A stretch of DNA of 64,000 bases from Diphasiastrum complanatum. Lineage: Eukaryota; Streptophyta; Lycopodiopsida; Lycopodiales; Lycopodiaceae. Both the position numbers and the translations under genes were made by a program. The stretch is from contig CM055108.1 in the NCBI GenBank assembly GCA_029204225.1, positions 48,246,996-48,310,995 of the forward strand. The letters run 5' to 3'. Each line of letters begins with the position of its first letter. Within the stretch, counting starts at the first letter, position 1. Positions 22,287 through 34,140 of this stretch are shown in pieces. The notes under the pieces are model-generated. The model saw only the letters and a program-made list of their open reading frames with translations. It made no database searches and had not been told where the DNA came from.

Positions 22287-22680
22287 GGTGTGCAGATGTG
22301 AAAGTATAGAGTGGATGTGATGTCTGTAGGAGATCGTGGGTGGCTACAATTGTTGTCCAATTTGTTAGCGCAATTGCATGGAGTGAGCATAAAAAGGGTG
22401 CGACATCAACCAGTGCTGAAGTGAACGCTGGTGATGATGCAAAAAGTGTGTCACTCTTACGAATGGCCTTAGGATAAGATTTACAGGGTGCCTTATTTGT
22501 TAGGGCACCTTTGGCATTCAATAAGGTAGTGTCGCGATTCATTCGCCTTTTCTTCGTCTGTGCGAATTTGCGTGTAGAAAATGCAGATTTCGTGACAACG
22601 TTAGAAAAATATGCAGCATATATGGAGGCAGATTAAAATTGGGATTTAGGAGAGTAGGAGGAGTAATCCAACAAAATGTA
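22287..22680. other. Unassigned spacer
   Basis: Between an LTR and an RT fragment. A minus frame of 86 codons exists, but it has no recognisable motif, and I see nothing else. Confidence 0.3.
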
Positions 22681-22689
22681 GATCAAACA

Positions 22690-23100
22690 AGGAAAGAAGA
22701 GGAGTGGATCTAAGCAATGGATCTTGAGTATCAAGCTCTTATGAAGAATGGAACATGGAGATTGGTGGAGTTGCCTAAGGACAAGAAAGCTATTGGATGC
22801 AAATGGATCTTCAAGGTGAAGACAAACCAAGATGAATCTATCAACAAGTACAAGGCAAGGTTAGTGGCAAAAGGATATGCTCAACAACAAGGGATTAACT
22901 ATGATGAGACCTTTGCACTCGTGGCAAAGATGGTAAGCATTCGAATCATCATTTCACTTGCTACACTTTATGTATGGGATCTATGGCAAATGGACATTTC
23001 AAATGCATTCTTGAATGGTAATCTTGAGGAAAAAGTGTACATGGAACAACCCGAGAGCTACATTTCATCAACAAAGCCACATAAATTAATGTGGGAGTAG
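22690..23100 (+). pseudogene. Copia reverse transcriptase N-terminal fragment
   Basis: 127 codons open from 22717 to a TAG. It shows the start of copia RT: NGTWRLVELPKDKKAIGCKW, KYKARLVAKGYAQQQ, QMDISNAFLNGNLEEKVYM. It ends well before the YVDD box. It is close to the minus-strand fragment at 46603-47097, so both belong to one family. No matching LTRs or flanks are visible nearby. Confidence 0.85.
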
Positions 23101-23383
23101 CTTGTCTAAGACCAATATCAAACAGTAAATTCCTCAACCAAATTGTCTCTGTAGTAGCTTGAAAGGCTGAAATGTATTCAAATTATGTAGATGACATTGC
23201 AATGGAGGTTTGTTTTTTACTATTCCAAGATATTGGACTACTATTGAGCAGAAAGACAAATCCAAAAGTTGATCTTCTGGTGTCGATATCACCTACCCAA
23301 TTTGCATCTTTATATCCATGAAGAGTTTGGATATCGGATGGATGAACATCACCATAGCAGATACAAAGGTAATGGTAGCTCAT
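23101..23383 (-). pseudogene. Copia RNase H fragment
   Basis: Read downward from 23383: GYKDANWVGDIDTRRSTFGF, SPISWNSKKQTSIAMSST, then FQATTETIWLRNLLFDIG. These are RNase H motifs of a different copia lineage from the elements around it. A stop replaces part of the SSTEAEY motif. It is tail-to-tail with the RT fragment at 22690-23100, so a rearrangement or two separate insertions are needed. Confidence 0.75.
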
Positions 23384-23500
23384 GCATATCTAATTACTTT
23401 GAGAAGAGCTCTCATACCAGGATTAGCCATGTATTGGCTCAAGGAGCTGGTATGCAAGATCAAGTTTGGTGGACTTACAGATTCTGAAACAATGGCTATA

Positions 23501-24539
<1,039 letters not shown>

Positions 24540-25434
24540 ACTAATCCGAAAGGCTCGCGGTGACTGTGAATTTCCCTTGAATTATGCCCCAATAGAGACA
24601 TCCTTTCTGTTCGATACATAACTGGGCCCATAACCAAAAAAAGTCATCATTTTCCCATGGTGTCTTCCAATCGTCGAAGGCGATGCGCCTACTGCGCCTG
24701 GTAACATCATATAATCCACACGCCATTGTAATTCAATGTTAAAAGCTTGTGGATGCCACTTCCAGAATCGATCAGCAAATTCATTGAACCTTTCAACACA
24801 TACCTGTGACTGGTTTCAACGTGCTCGCTTAGCCTTAGTGGCTGCTATTCCCATGTCTTGAGTTTGTAACTCAGCAGCTAACTTTTAATCTTCCAACTAT
24901 TTTTTAAGATCAGACGACAACTGTTTGAGCTGGTCGATCTTTGCTACTGCCTCCAAATATTCTGGATGGTCAGCAACTTCGGAACAGACAGGAACGGATT
25001 TAAGTTGATGCGTTAGATCATCAATTCTCAGCAGGGCCTGTGAATATTCATCATGAGAGTCCAGTCCATTGCATGTCTAGGTGGCTTCAATAGAGAGCTC
25101 CTTCAGCTCTGCCAACTCTTCCTCGGCTAGTGCCTTCTCATCTTCGAGCAGCTGCAGAAACTCGACTCAAAAATTATCTAGCCTTGGAGCTGGTTTAGCT
25201 TTTAAAGATCTATCGTTATCGTACCGATATTGTTACACATAGCAAGCATTGTTTTGGCCTTTATTCTTGTCGCTCACTCCTCCTGCAGATGTTTCTGGAG
25301 AGCGACATTGTGCTTATTGGCATCCAACACTTGTTGTTTTAAAGAATCAATGGTAGTCTGATAATTGACAGCTTGGCCTCAATTGTCTTATTATCTTCCT
25401 TCAAAGAATCAACTTCTTTTATTGCACTGTGAAG
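24540..25434 (-). pseudogene. Degenerate continuation of gag-like ORF
   Basis: Below the stop at 25435 the minus strand keeps coding character in several frames: a coiled-coil stretch near 25350-25290 (TIDSLKQQVLDANKHNVALQ) and a later globular part (24810-24550: ERFNEFADRFWKWHPQAF, AFDDWKTPWENDDFFWLW). Stops and frame changes are frequent. I read this as the decayed C-terminal half of the protein at 25435-26424. Confidence 0.4.
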
Positions 25435-26424
25435 TTATTTTTTGAGAGAACGATTTTGTTCGATCAGCTTGGTGTTGTCTGATTCAAACAAGTCAATCTT
25501 CTCGTAAGACTCCTTAAGAGAGTATAGGAACTTTCTCTTTGAGTTTATCAGCTCCGTGGTGGTCTTCTGATTATATTTATCGAATTCATAAATTTCAGCA
25601 ACAAGGTTCTTGACTCTCTCGGTCATGGTGGTGAACCATCGAGACTGGTTGTCAGGTTCATCTTCTTCGTCGTCAGCTGCCCTAGTATCGCATTCTGTAG
25701 TTGCTCGAGCCTTGCCTGATGTGTCAGATTGAGTTTCATCTTCGTCCGAGTCGCTTGAACTTTTCTGTTTCTGTGAGGTTGAAGCAAAGGCTGGCTTTGT
25801 TGATTCAGCTGCAGCAGCTCCATCTGTGTCCATGGCAGTGATAGTATATGCGTCCTTCTGAGAAGCTACACCATCAATCTCCATAGCAGTTGTAGTTTCT
25901 ACTTGGATTGTTGGTGCAACTGTTGTTGTGGTTGTGATGGTTGACTCAGGTGTAGTCAGGAGGCTAGATAGGTCAATTGGTGTTGGAGGCAACAGTCTTT
26001 CCATCAGCAAACTTTTCTCCTGGTCGCTTAAGATCCCAAAATGTTCGCATAGTCGCGAAACATGCACTCCTATTGCAGAAAACTTTGGGTGTTTGATCCA
26101 CCTCAAAAATGCCTTGTATGCAATGATGCCTAAGCATACACGATTGCCGGCTAGAGCATCTAATAAATATCCAAAATTTTGCACCGAAATGGTAGCATCC
26201 GCATCTGTCAAAAAGATAACTTGATTGGCGTATTTAAAAAACACTTTCAATGTGGCATCCTTGATCATAAAAATTTTGTAGCCCTTGGTGGGTACGAAGC
26301 AGTTGCTCAAAAAATAGGTATTTTCATCCACTGCATCTCTGTTGGTAAATATTACATTGCCACAAGTGGTAATCCCAAAGCGGTGGAGAACACTTCCTCT
26401 GAGACGGTGAAGAACTTGCCTCAC
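25435..26424 (-). CDS. Gag-like ORF of unknown element, 329 codons
   Basis: A 329-codon open frame. Residues 1-145 look folded. Residues 146-220 are Thr/Ala-rich, followed by an acidic Ser/Asp/Glu tract (SSSDSDEDETQSDTSG) at about 215-260 and a C-terminal coiled coil (MTERVKNLVAEIYEFDKYNQ onward). Just upstream, in other frames, the sequence reads GKFFTVSEEVFSTALGLP. This resembles the (V)xGxxxxF....(I/F)...LGLP motif seen at the start of many plant retroelement-encoded proteins; that is my inference from memory. A copia LTR begins at 26484, cutting off the true N-terminus. A host gene is not excluded. Confidence 0.45.
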   Translation of the reverse strand: MRQVLHRLRGSVLHRFGITTCGNVIFTNRDAVDENTYFLSNCFVPTKGYKIFMIKDATLKVFFKYANQVIFLTDADATISVQNFGYLLDALAGNRVCLGIIAYKAFLRWIKHPKFSAIGVHVSRLCEHFGILSDQEKSLLMERLLPPTPIDLSSLLTTPESTITTTTTVAPTIQVETTTAMEIDGVASQKDAYTITAMDTDGAAAAESTKPAFASTSQKQKSSSDSDEDETQSDTSGKARATTECDTRAADDEEDEPDNQSRWFTTMTERVKNLVAEIYEFDKYNQKTTTELINSKRKFLYSLKESYEKIDLFESDNTKLIEQNRSLKK

Positions 26425-26483
26425 ACATGAATTTTAAAATCAGCTTCAGATACTGTGTGGATGGAATTCATGAACTCAGTACT

Positions 26484-27110
26484 TGTTAAAATTGAAAAAT
26501 AATCCATATTGATTTCTTGGCTTGCTACAAATGTTGTACCATGTAAGCATGTAGCTCATTAATGCAAAATGCCAAGTTTGGCCTACATAGAACTCGAGCT
26601 ACATGGTTATGTATTGTCTAGTTTGATAAATGCAACTTGCATATAGTTTGTAGACATAGAATTAGCATGATTATGCCTGTAGAAACTCATGGCAACTCTA
26701 GTTAGAGCTAGTACACTTGTAAAAAGTTGGTAGAATTTCATGCATGACAAGTGACACATGTCACATAGACTCTAGATGTCACTTTAGATGTCATTTTGGA
26801 ATGGATAGATATGATTCTACCTCGAGCTACCTCAATCTCCATAAATATGTGTAGCTCTCCACACAATTGATAATGAAGAACCAAAGTTTTGTAGCTATCT
26901 CATGTCATTTTGGATCTAAACAAATATTGCTTGTTATCTCTCTAGCTCTCTCTCTCTCTCTAACTCGTGTTGAGGCTAATGCTCATACATTGAAATCTTG
27001 TTTTTTTTCATTCTTTGATCATTGCTATTATATTTTATTGATTAGCATGCTAGATTGTGGATTAGCCATTTCTTCTTAACTAGATTTTGTTGATCAATCT
27101 AGAATCAGGT
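26484..27110 (+). repeat. Copia LTR, left copy
   Basis: Begins TGTTAAAATTG and matches 35191-35885 over most of its length, with a roughly 70-base gap and a small replaced block. Both copies stop matching after AGAATCAGGT. It contains a short CT run (26950-26961). It may be the 5' LTR of the copia remnant carrying gag at 27554, but no primer site follows, so it could also be a solo LTR. Confidence 0.65.
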
Positions 27111-27553
27111 CCTTTCATATTCCAAATGAATGACTACATTCATCAATAGCAAAATTCCAAAATCCGAGTGACAGCATTTTGATTTGATTCATTTATACTT
27201 TGTTCTGAATTCATTGTTTTGAGCATCCAACTATAGATCAAGACTGAGTTTGAAGTATTTGAACACCCTTTGAGCCTTCTGAGTGTCAATAGTGTTTTCT
27301 TTTGAAGCATTTCACACGTGCCAAAAGTAGGATTCAAACCAGCCAAAGTGTAACAAACCACTTTTTGTGCCTGATCTATATAACTTGTCTTGTTGAATAT
27401 TTGAGATTCATCTCATATATAGTTGCAAGTGTTTCACATAGGAAGGTAGTTCAACCTTGAAAATAGCTATAGTGAAAGAGAGCAGCAACTCTAAGTCTGA
27501 TAGAAACAAGCTCAAACATATTTCAATCCAATAACTAAGAAGTCTTCATTATA
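27111..27553 (+). other. Leader region before copia gag
   Basis: Non-coding, AT-rich, between an LTR copy and a gag start. No primer-binding site is visible, so the LTR-to-gag link is unproven. Confidence 0.3.
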
Positions 27554-28047
27554 ATGGCATCTCAGGGAGGATATCTTCTAGAAGCCAGTGAAAGATTAAA
27601 CACTTCTAACTACTCATTTTGGAAGTTAAGAATGGAGTCTGTTTTGATTCTCCAGGATGTTATGGATATTGTGCTTGGTGTTGAGGAGGAGCCTCAAGCG
27701 CAGGTTGAAATTCCTAAATATAAGAAGAGAGCTAGAATGGCTCTACATTTCATTAAGATGAATGTATCTAATGAAATTTTGAGAGAGATAGGATCTTGCA
27801 CTACAGCCAAAGAAGCTTGGGATGCACTAAAGACCATCTATGAAGCAAAGAATACTTCTAGAATACTCACTCTTAGGAATCAGATTTTCCAAAGTTTCCA
27901 AAGAAGTGAAGAGAGTGCATCTAACTATGTTCTGAGAGTTAAAGATTTACATAGAGAGCTTTCCTGTGTTGGTGTTACCATTAACCAAGTTGAGCTAGTT
28001 CAAGTCATACCGAATGGCTTGAGAGATGACTATGATAATCTTGTTCA
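27554..28047 (+). pseudogene. Copia gag, first part (host of nested insertion)
   Basis: Starts ATG at 27554 (MASQGGYLLEASERLNTSNYSFWKLRME) and is open for 165 codons of standard copia gag (ARMALHFIKMNVSNEILREIG, LTLRNQIFQSF, LVQVIPNGL). A second copia element is inserted at 28048, exactly where the frame changes to LTR sequence. Gag resumes at 34141. Its protein resembles that of the inserted element (29541 onward), so the two are related families. Confidence 0.9.
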
Positions 28048-28729
28048 TGTTAAAAATTCACAATTCTAGCTTGACTAGTTTTGGTCATATGACTTGTAAA
28101 TAGTTAGATGGTCATGATGTGGCTTGTCACAGGTGCCAAATAGCATAGGATTCCATTCATAAGGATGTTCTCAAGTAGACCTAAGTGTTAGAACCTTTGG
28201 AATGAGTCCAAATTATGCTTAGATACAAGGGAGAAAAAATAGGAGCTATTTTTGGTAGTTTTTGCATTGTTGAGGGATCTCCAAGATTCCAACCGTAACT
28301 TGGTAGGGATGAAAGATCCACCAAAATTAGAATTAGGGATAGGTTTAGGGCTACTCATACCTGCCCAAAACCGTGATGGATCATGTATATATAGGTGATG
28401 ATATCTCACCAAAATCAATCAAGCAATTTCATGTTTTTTCTCTCATAATGGTGCAATTGCTCTCTATGTTCATAATTGTTTGAGTACTTGTGATTACTAA
28501 TGATTATAGGATTGAATGTAGGTCTGGTGTACAGTACTCAGAATGTGGGAGGCCGTACTTTCACACATGTGAAGCCTTCTTCAAGGATTTGGGCCATTTA
28601 GTGAGGTTCAAGCATGGATTTTTGATGGATTTTGATGGTTCAACTTGTGCTAATCTTATGAAATCATAATCTATTGTTTCCCTCATCATTTCAAGTGTTT
28701 TAGGATCCTTATTTGCTGTAATTTTTACA
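28048..28729 (+). repeat. 5' LTR of nested copia
   Basis: 682 bp, TGTTAAAAATTC to TTTTTACA. A possible TATA box (ATGTATATATAGG) sits near 28383-28395. It contains TTCACACATGTGAA near 28560, a one-base variant of the palindrome seen in other LTRs. Confidence 0.95.
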
Positions 28730-28742
28730 TGGTATTAGAGCC
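28730..28742 (+). other. tRNA primer-binding site of nested copia
   Basis: TGGTATTAGAGCC, one change from the usual TGGTATCAGAGC, directly after the LTR. Confidence 0.85.
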
Positions 28743-29540
28743 TAAAGGCTGAAATGAGCTAAATCCTTGGTTTTCATTCAATTTGATCACAATTTTTGAT
28801 CTAAATCTTGTGTAGATTGGATCTTAGCATCTAGTATTGATTCTAGAACTCAAAGTGAGTCAAATACATTGGAGATTGGTGTTGTGTGACTTCATTTGCA
28901 GGTGTTTAGGTGTCTAAAACCAGAGGCAAAGTTGAATTCAATTCACATTACCAAGATAGCAAGTTTTGCTTGCTCCAAGCATTGATTTCTAAGCGAGTTT
29001 TGGAGGTGATGTCATAGAGGAGGATTTCTAGCATTCAAGGAGAGGGAAGATCAGAGTTTTGGGGACTCTTCAAGGCTGTTCTAAGGTGTAGTAGACACCT
29101 CCTAAAGTGATTTAGGTTCAGTCCAACCATTGCTTGACTTATGCACCAAATTAGATCAATTTTTCATCAACTTTGATCATTTTTTGCTTGTGATTGGATA
29201 GTAGATTGTGTTGCATCCTCATTAAGTTCCATTTAGATCTTTTATAAGTGATTTTGGAAGTATATTAGGTTGCTGAAATTCACTCTTGATCAGATCATTT
29301 GGAAGCTTTAATGTTCTTTATAGAAAGAGGGGCAATTCTACTAGTATTGTCTACTTCAATCAAGCAAGTGCATTGTTTCTAGTATTCTATGATTTGATTT
29401 TGTTAGAGATCATTCTTAGATCTTTATAGGAAGTCTATTACTGATCTTTTCAGGTCCCTAAGAAGTGGGATAAGGTAGACCTTCAATCAAATCAATAGAA
29501 GTAACCTTCATTTGTGTCAAGTCCTTGATTAGGAGACTAG

Positions 29541-30360
29541 ATGGCATCTATAAATGCATATCTTTTGGATACTAATGAAAGGCTCAACAAAACTAACTAT
29601 TCCATATGGAAAGTTAGAATGGAATCCATCATGATCATGCAAGATCTGATGGAAATTGTAAATGGTAAAGAGGGTGAACCTATTCATTCTCAAGAAAAAG
29701 CCAAATACATCAAGAGGTGCAATGTTGCACTACATTGCATAAAAATGAATGTTGCAAATGAACTCTTAAGAGAGGTAGGAGATTACACTTCAGCTCAAGA
29801 TGCTTGGGAGACTTTGCAAAAGGTCTATGAATCCAAGAACCAAACTAGAATGTTAGCTTTGAAGAATCAAATCTATAGAAGCTATCAAAAGAAAGGAGAG
29901 AGTGCACATACTTTTGTCCTAAGAGTAAAGGAATTGAACAAAGAGCTAGCCTTTATAGGTGATCCTATCAAGGATGAAGAGCTTGTTCAACTCATATTGA
30001 ATGGACTAAGCTTTGAATTTGACAATTTAGTTCAGGGATATGCAATTATGGGTAAGCTACCCATACTTGAAGAACTCCAAGGCACACTCATGGCCGAGGA
30101 ATCAAGAAGGAGCCAAATGCAAGAGAGGATGGATAGGCTTTCCATCCAAGGTGGAGATGACCAAGCTCTCTTCACCAAAGGCAAAGGCAAGTACAAAGGC
30201 AAACATTCAAGAAGTCTACAAAGCTTGAGGATCAAGAAGGACCCTCAAAGGCATCTCCATCAACCACCAAAGTCAAGAAGGACAAATCAAAGGTGAAGTG
30301 CTACTATTGTGGCAAGATGGGGCATCTTCAAGAGGAAGCAAGATCAAAGCCAAGCCAACA
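29541..30360 (+). pseudogene. Copia gag with damaged zinc knuckle
   Basis: 251 codons open from ATG (MASINAYLLDTNERLNKTNY) through the whole gag core (VALHCIKMNVANELLREVG, LALKNQIYRSYQ, EELVQLILNGLSFEFDNL). After a frame change the zinc knuckle reads CYYCGKMGHL but lacks the final Lys-Cys part, so the last metal-binding Cys is lost by a short deletion near 30325. RNA packaging by this gag would be impaired. The leader from the primer site to gag is about 800 bases. Confidence 0.9.
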
Positions 30361-30575
30361 TGAGCAAAGAGGAGGAGGAGGAGAATTCACATGAGGACTC
30401 TCTCATGATGTCCATATTTTCTTCAACAAGCTTAAAAGGAGAAGATCCTTGGTGGATTGACTTGGGTGCTAGTTCACACATGACTAGTAAAAGGGAGTTT
30501 TTCTCTTCTCTCTTATCTTGTGATGGACCTATAAAGTCTATCTATACAGCAAATGATGAAGCTTGTAAGATTTAA
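30309..30575 (+). pseudogene. Copia protease remnant
   Basis: Continues after the gag frame change. The active site reads WWIDLGASSHMT: the catalytic Asp is present, but the usual Ser or Thr of DSG is Leu. A TAA at 30573 closes the frame, and the protease C-terminal part continues in frame after it (INIEGVLYIPTITKNLLSVG). Confidence 0.85.
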
Positions 30576-31520
30576 GGAGTTGGTAGCATTCCCCTTTGCT
30601 TAGGATCTTCCAAAAAGATCAACATAGAAGGTGTTTTGTACATTCCTACAATAACAAAGAATCTACTAAGTGTTGGCCAAATGGTAGACAATGGTTTCAA
30701 TGTTGACTTTGCTTCAAATGAATGTTTCATCAAGAAGAAGGGTAAGATAGTGGCTAAGGGCACTAGACTTGGCAAACTTTATAAGTTGGATGCATTTGTG
30801 GATACTAATGTTGTCATGTTGGCCGAGAAGAGCAAGATATCTACCTTTACTTTATGGCACAAAAGACTTGGACATGTCAACTCGGGTTCCATGGAGGCTA
30901 TGATCAAGGAGGAGTATGCTTTAGGCCTACCAAGTTCTATTAGGAAGGAAGACAAGGTTTGTGAAGCTTGTGCCTTATCCAAGGCACATAAGAAGGTGTT
31001 TCCTAACTCCATCACAAAGTCATCTCATCCTCTTGAACTCATACACTCGGATGTGCACATTGCTAGCACCAAATCTAATGGAGGTTCATCCATGTTTTTA
31101 ACCTTCATTGATGACTACTCAAGAAATTGTTGGGTATTCTTACTTTCCTTCAAGTCTCAAGTATTTGATACTTTTGTAAAGTTCAATTTGTTTGTGGAAA
31201 AGCATCATAATCATAGCATCAAGATTCTTAGAAGTGACAATGGTGGAGAATTCATCTCCAATGAGTTCGAGGTCTTTTGTTAGGAGGAAGGGATCAAGAA
31301 AGAGACTTCCTGTCCTTACACTCCTCAACAAAATGGAGTTGCTGAAAGAAGGAATAGAACATTATGTGAATGTTCTAAGGCTTTAAGATTATATGCTTGT
31401 TTGCCCAAATCCTTTTGGGGTGAGTCTCTTGTATGTGCAAACTACTTGATGAATAGGGTGTCTTGCAAAGCAATTGAAGGCAAAACTCCTTATGAGATGT
31501 TGTATGGAAAGAAACCCAAT
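30576..31520 (+). pseudogene. Copia integrase
   Basis: Pre-integrase region HHCC (LWHKRLGHVNS.., CEACALSKAH) is followed by the core: first Asp in LIHSDVHIA, second Asp in LRSDNGGEF, Glu in NGVAERRNRT. A stop at 31281 (TAG) lies between the second Asp and the Glu. All catalytic residues and the zinc ligands are still encoded. The domain continues through GKTPYEMLYGKKPNL into 31401-32423. Confidence 0.88.
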
Positions 31521-33117
31521 CTTAATCACTTGAAAGTTTTTGGGTGTATATGTTATGTGCCATTGGAAACAAGAACCAAGGAGGATCCATCTTCCACAAG
31601 AGGGATCATGCTTGGATATGCAAGCTCAAGCAAGGGCTACAAAGTCTATCTCCCATCCTTGAACAAATTTGTTGTTTCAAGGGATGTCATCTTTGATGAA
31701 CATCATATGCATATGCTTGAAGAAGGCTCAAGTGCTCCAACAATCAAGAAGAAGATGGCCGAGGAGCAAGATCTTGGTTTTGAGGAGGAGATCATGGAGG
31801 AGCAAGCACCAAACCCACCTATCACACCAAGGAGATCTTCAAGGGCAAAAGTGGAGCCATCAAGGCTCACATATCAAGGCAAAGGACAGCAAGTTGAGGG
31901 TATCTCATCCACTTCTTATGCTTTATCTAGTTTTGAAGAACCATCTAATGTTGAAGATGCATTGAACTCCAAAGAATGGTATAAACCTATGTTGGATGAG
32001 TATGATGCCTTGATTGAGAATGAAACTTGGTTGCTTGTTGAGAGACCTCAAAGGAATGTAATAGGATGTAAGTGGGTCTTCAAGCTTAAGTTGAATGCAA
32101 ATGGGAGTGTTAACAAACATAAAGCAAGATTAGTTGCAAAAAGTTATGCTCAAGAGAGAGGGATAGACTATGAGGAAACTTTTGCACCCGTGGCCAAGAT
32201 GGTCACAATAAGGCTAATCATTGCACTTGCATCACATTTTGGATGGATTCTATGTCAAATGGATGTCTCTAATGCTTTCTTGAATGGTTTTTTGGAAGAG
32301 GATATCTATATGGAGCAGCCACAAGGGTTCATCAAGCATCATCTATGGCTTGAAGCAAGCCTCGAGATCTTGGAATTCAAGACTACATTGCTATCTTATT
32401 TCACTTTCTTTTGTTCAAAGTGAATATGATCCCACTCTTTACATTAAGTTTGATGATGTTGGTATTGTACTTTTACTCATTTATGTAGATGACATCATCA
32501 TTAGTGAAAATAGTGTTGATGGTATTGAAAAAATCAAGATAGATCTATCCTTAGAGTTCAAGATGGTAGATCTAGGGTGTCTTCACTTCATCTTAGGCAT
32601 AGAAGTACTTAGAGGGTCTGATTTTATCTTTATAAGTCAAGTAAACTATGCTCAAAGTCTTTTGAAGAAGTTTAAGATGGAAGTATGCAAAAGTGTTGAC
32701 ACACCAATGGAGCAAGATGTAAAAGTGCCAAATGAAGATGATGAAAGATCCTTCATGGACATCACTTTGTTTAGGAAACTTATAAGTTCCTTAATGTGGA
32801 TCACTATAACTAGACCAGATCTTAGCTTTAGTGTATGTAGGTTGAGCCAATCCATGCAAAAGCCATTGAATATCCATTGGAAAAAGGCTAAGAGGATTCT
32901 AAGATACATCTCGGGTACATTGGATTTTGGGATTCTATATAGAGGAGATGTGATTAACCTTCATGCATTTAGTGATTCAGATTTTGCAGGGGACAAGAGG
33001 GATAGGAAATCAACAAGTGCCTATTCAACTTTCATAGGAGAAGGTGTGGTTTCATGGCTTTCCAAAAGCAAGAAACTATATGTCTATCTTCAACCGAGGC
33101 CGAGTACAAAGCTTTGA
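31401..33117 (+). pseudogene. Copia integrase C-terminus and reverse transcriptase
   Basis: 31401-32340 is open: integrase C-terminus (FGCICYVPLE, SRDVIFDEHHMH), linker, then RT (ETWLLVERPQRN, KARLVAKSYAQERG, QMDVSNAFLNGFLEEDIYM). A deletion near 32340 removes the segment between GFIKHH and IYGLKQASRSWN and shifts the frame. RT resumes to the catalytic LLIYVDDIIIS (about 32474-32506), EFKMVDLGCLHFILGIEV and TRPDLSFSVC, up to SDSDFAGDKRDRKSTSAY. A second frame change near 33070 leads into RNase H. Confidence 0.9.
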
Positions 33118-33446
33118 CAACCACTACAAAGGAGGTACTTTGGATCAAGAGATTACTGGTGGAGCTAAAGATCATGGATTCAGAGGAGGCACCAATCATC
33201 TACAATGACAATATATCAGCCCAACACCTTGCATCTAACCCAATCTTCCATGCAAGATCTAAGCACATTGAGATATGCCATCACTTTGTGAGAGAAATGT
33301 TGCAAGCCAAGGAGATTGCTTTGGAGCATGTTCCAAGCAATGAATGTGTAGCTGATCTACTTACTAAACCACTTCAAAAGACACCTTTTATGAAGTTCAG
33401 ATCATCACTTGGGGTGATTAGTAAAGCAATGATTGAACCAAGCTAG
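33054..33446 (+). pseudogene. Copia RNase H C-terminal part
   Basis: Open for 130 codons: ETICLSSTEAEYKALTTTTK, NPIFHARSKHIEICHHFV, ADLLTKPLQK. It ends 15 bases before the LTR, with a GTGAGGAGGAG polypurine tract between. RNase H removes RNA from the cDNA hybrid. The Glu of STEAEY is kept. Confidence 0.9.
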
Positions 33447-33460
33447 ATAGTGAGGAGGAG

Positions 33461-34140
33461 TGTTAAAAATTCAATTCTAGCTTGACTAGTTTTGGTCATA
33501 TGACTTGTAAATAGTTAGATGGTCATGATGTGGCTTGTCACACATGCCAAATAGCATAGGATTCCATTCATAAGGATGTTCTCAAGTAGACCTAAGTGTT
33601 AGAACCTTTGGAATGAGTCCAAATTATGCTTAGATACAAGGGAGAAAAAATAGGAGCTATTTTTGGTAATTTTTGCATTGTTGAGGGATCTCCAAGATTC
33701 CAACCCTGACTTGGTAGGGATGAAAGATCCACCAAAATTAGCATTAGGGATAGGTTTAGGGCTACTCATACCTGCCCAAAACCGTGATGGATCATGTATA
33801 TATAGGTGATGATATCTCACCAAAATCAATCAAGCAATTTCATGTTTTTTCTCTCATAATGGTGCAATTGCTCTCTATGTTCATAATTGTTTGAGTACTT
33901 GTGATTACTAATGATTATAGGATTGAATGTAGGTCTGGTGTACAGTACTCAGAATGTGGGAGGCCGTACTTTCACACATGTGAAGCCTTCTTCAAGGATT
34001 TGGGCCATTTATTGAGGTTCAAGCATGGATTTTTTATGGATTTTGATGGTTCAACTTGTGCTAATCTTATGAAATCATAATCTATTGTTTCCCTCATCAT
34101 TTCAAGTGTTTTAGGATCCTTATTTGCTGTAATTTTTACA
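33461..34140 (+). repeat. 3' LTR of nested copia
   Basis: 680 bp, nearly identical to 28048-28729. It ends TTTTTACA directly before the GTTCA duplication. Confidence 0.95.

Larger units (their letters stand above)
28048..34140 (+). mobile_element. Nested full-length copia element, 6,093 bp
   Basis: Both LTRs (28048-28729 and 33461-34140) and all domains from gag to RNase H are present. The 5-bp target duplication GTTCA occupies 28043-28047 and 34141-34145, and gag of the older element continues on both sides. By eye the LTRs differ at about 8 bases plus one 2-base gap over 681 bp. The coding region carries several stops and frame changes, so it is complete in structure but not autonomous. 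Confidence 0.95.

Noticed and set aside
28188-28418. 76-codon minus frame, also present at 33599-33829
   Set aside because: Both lie inside the two LTR copies of the nested element and have no recognised motif.
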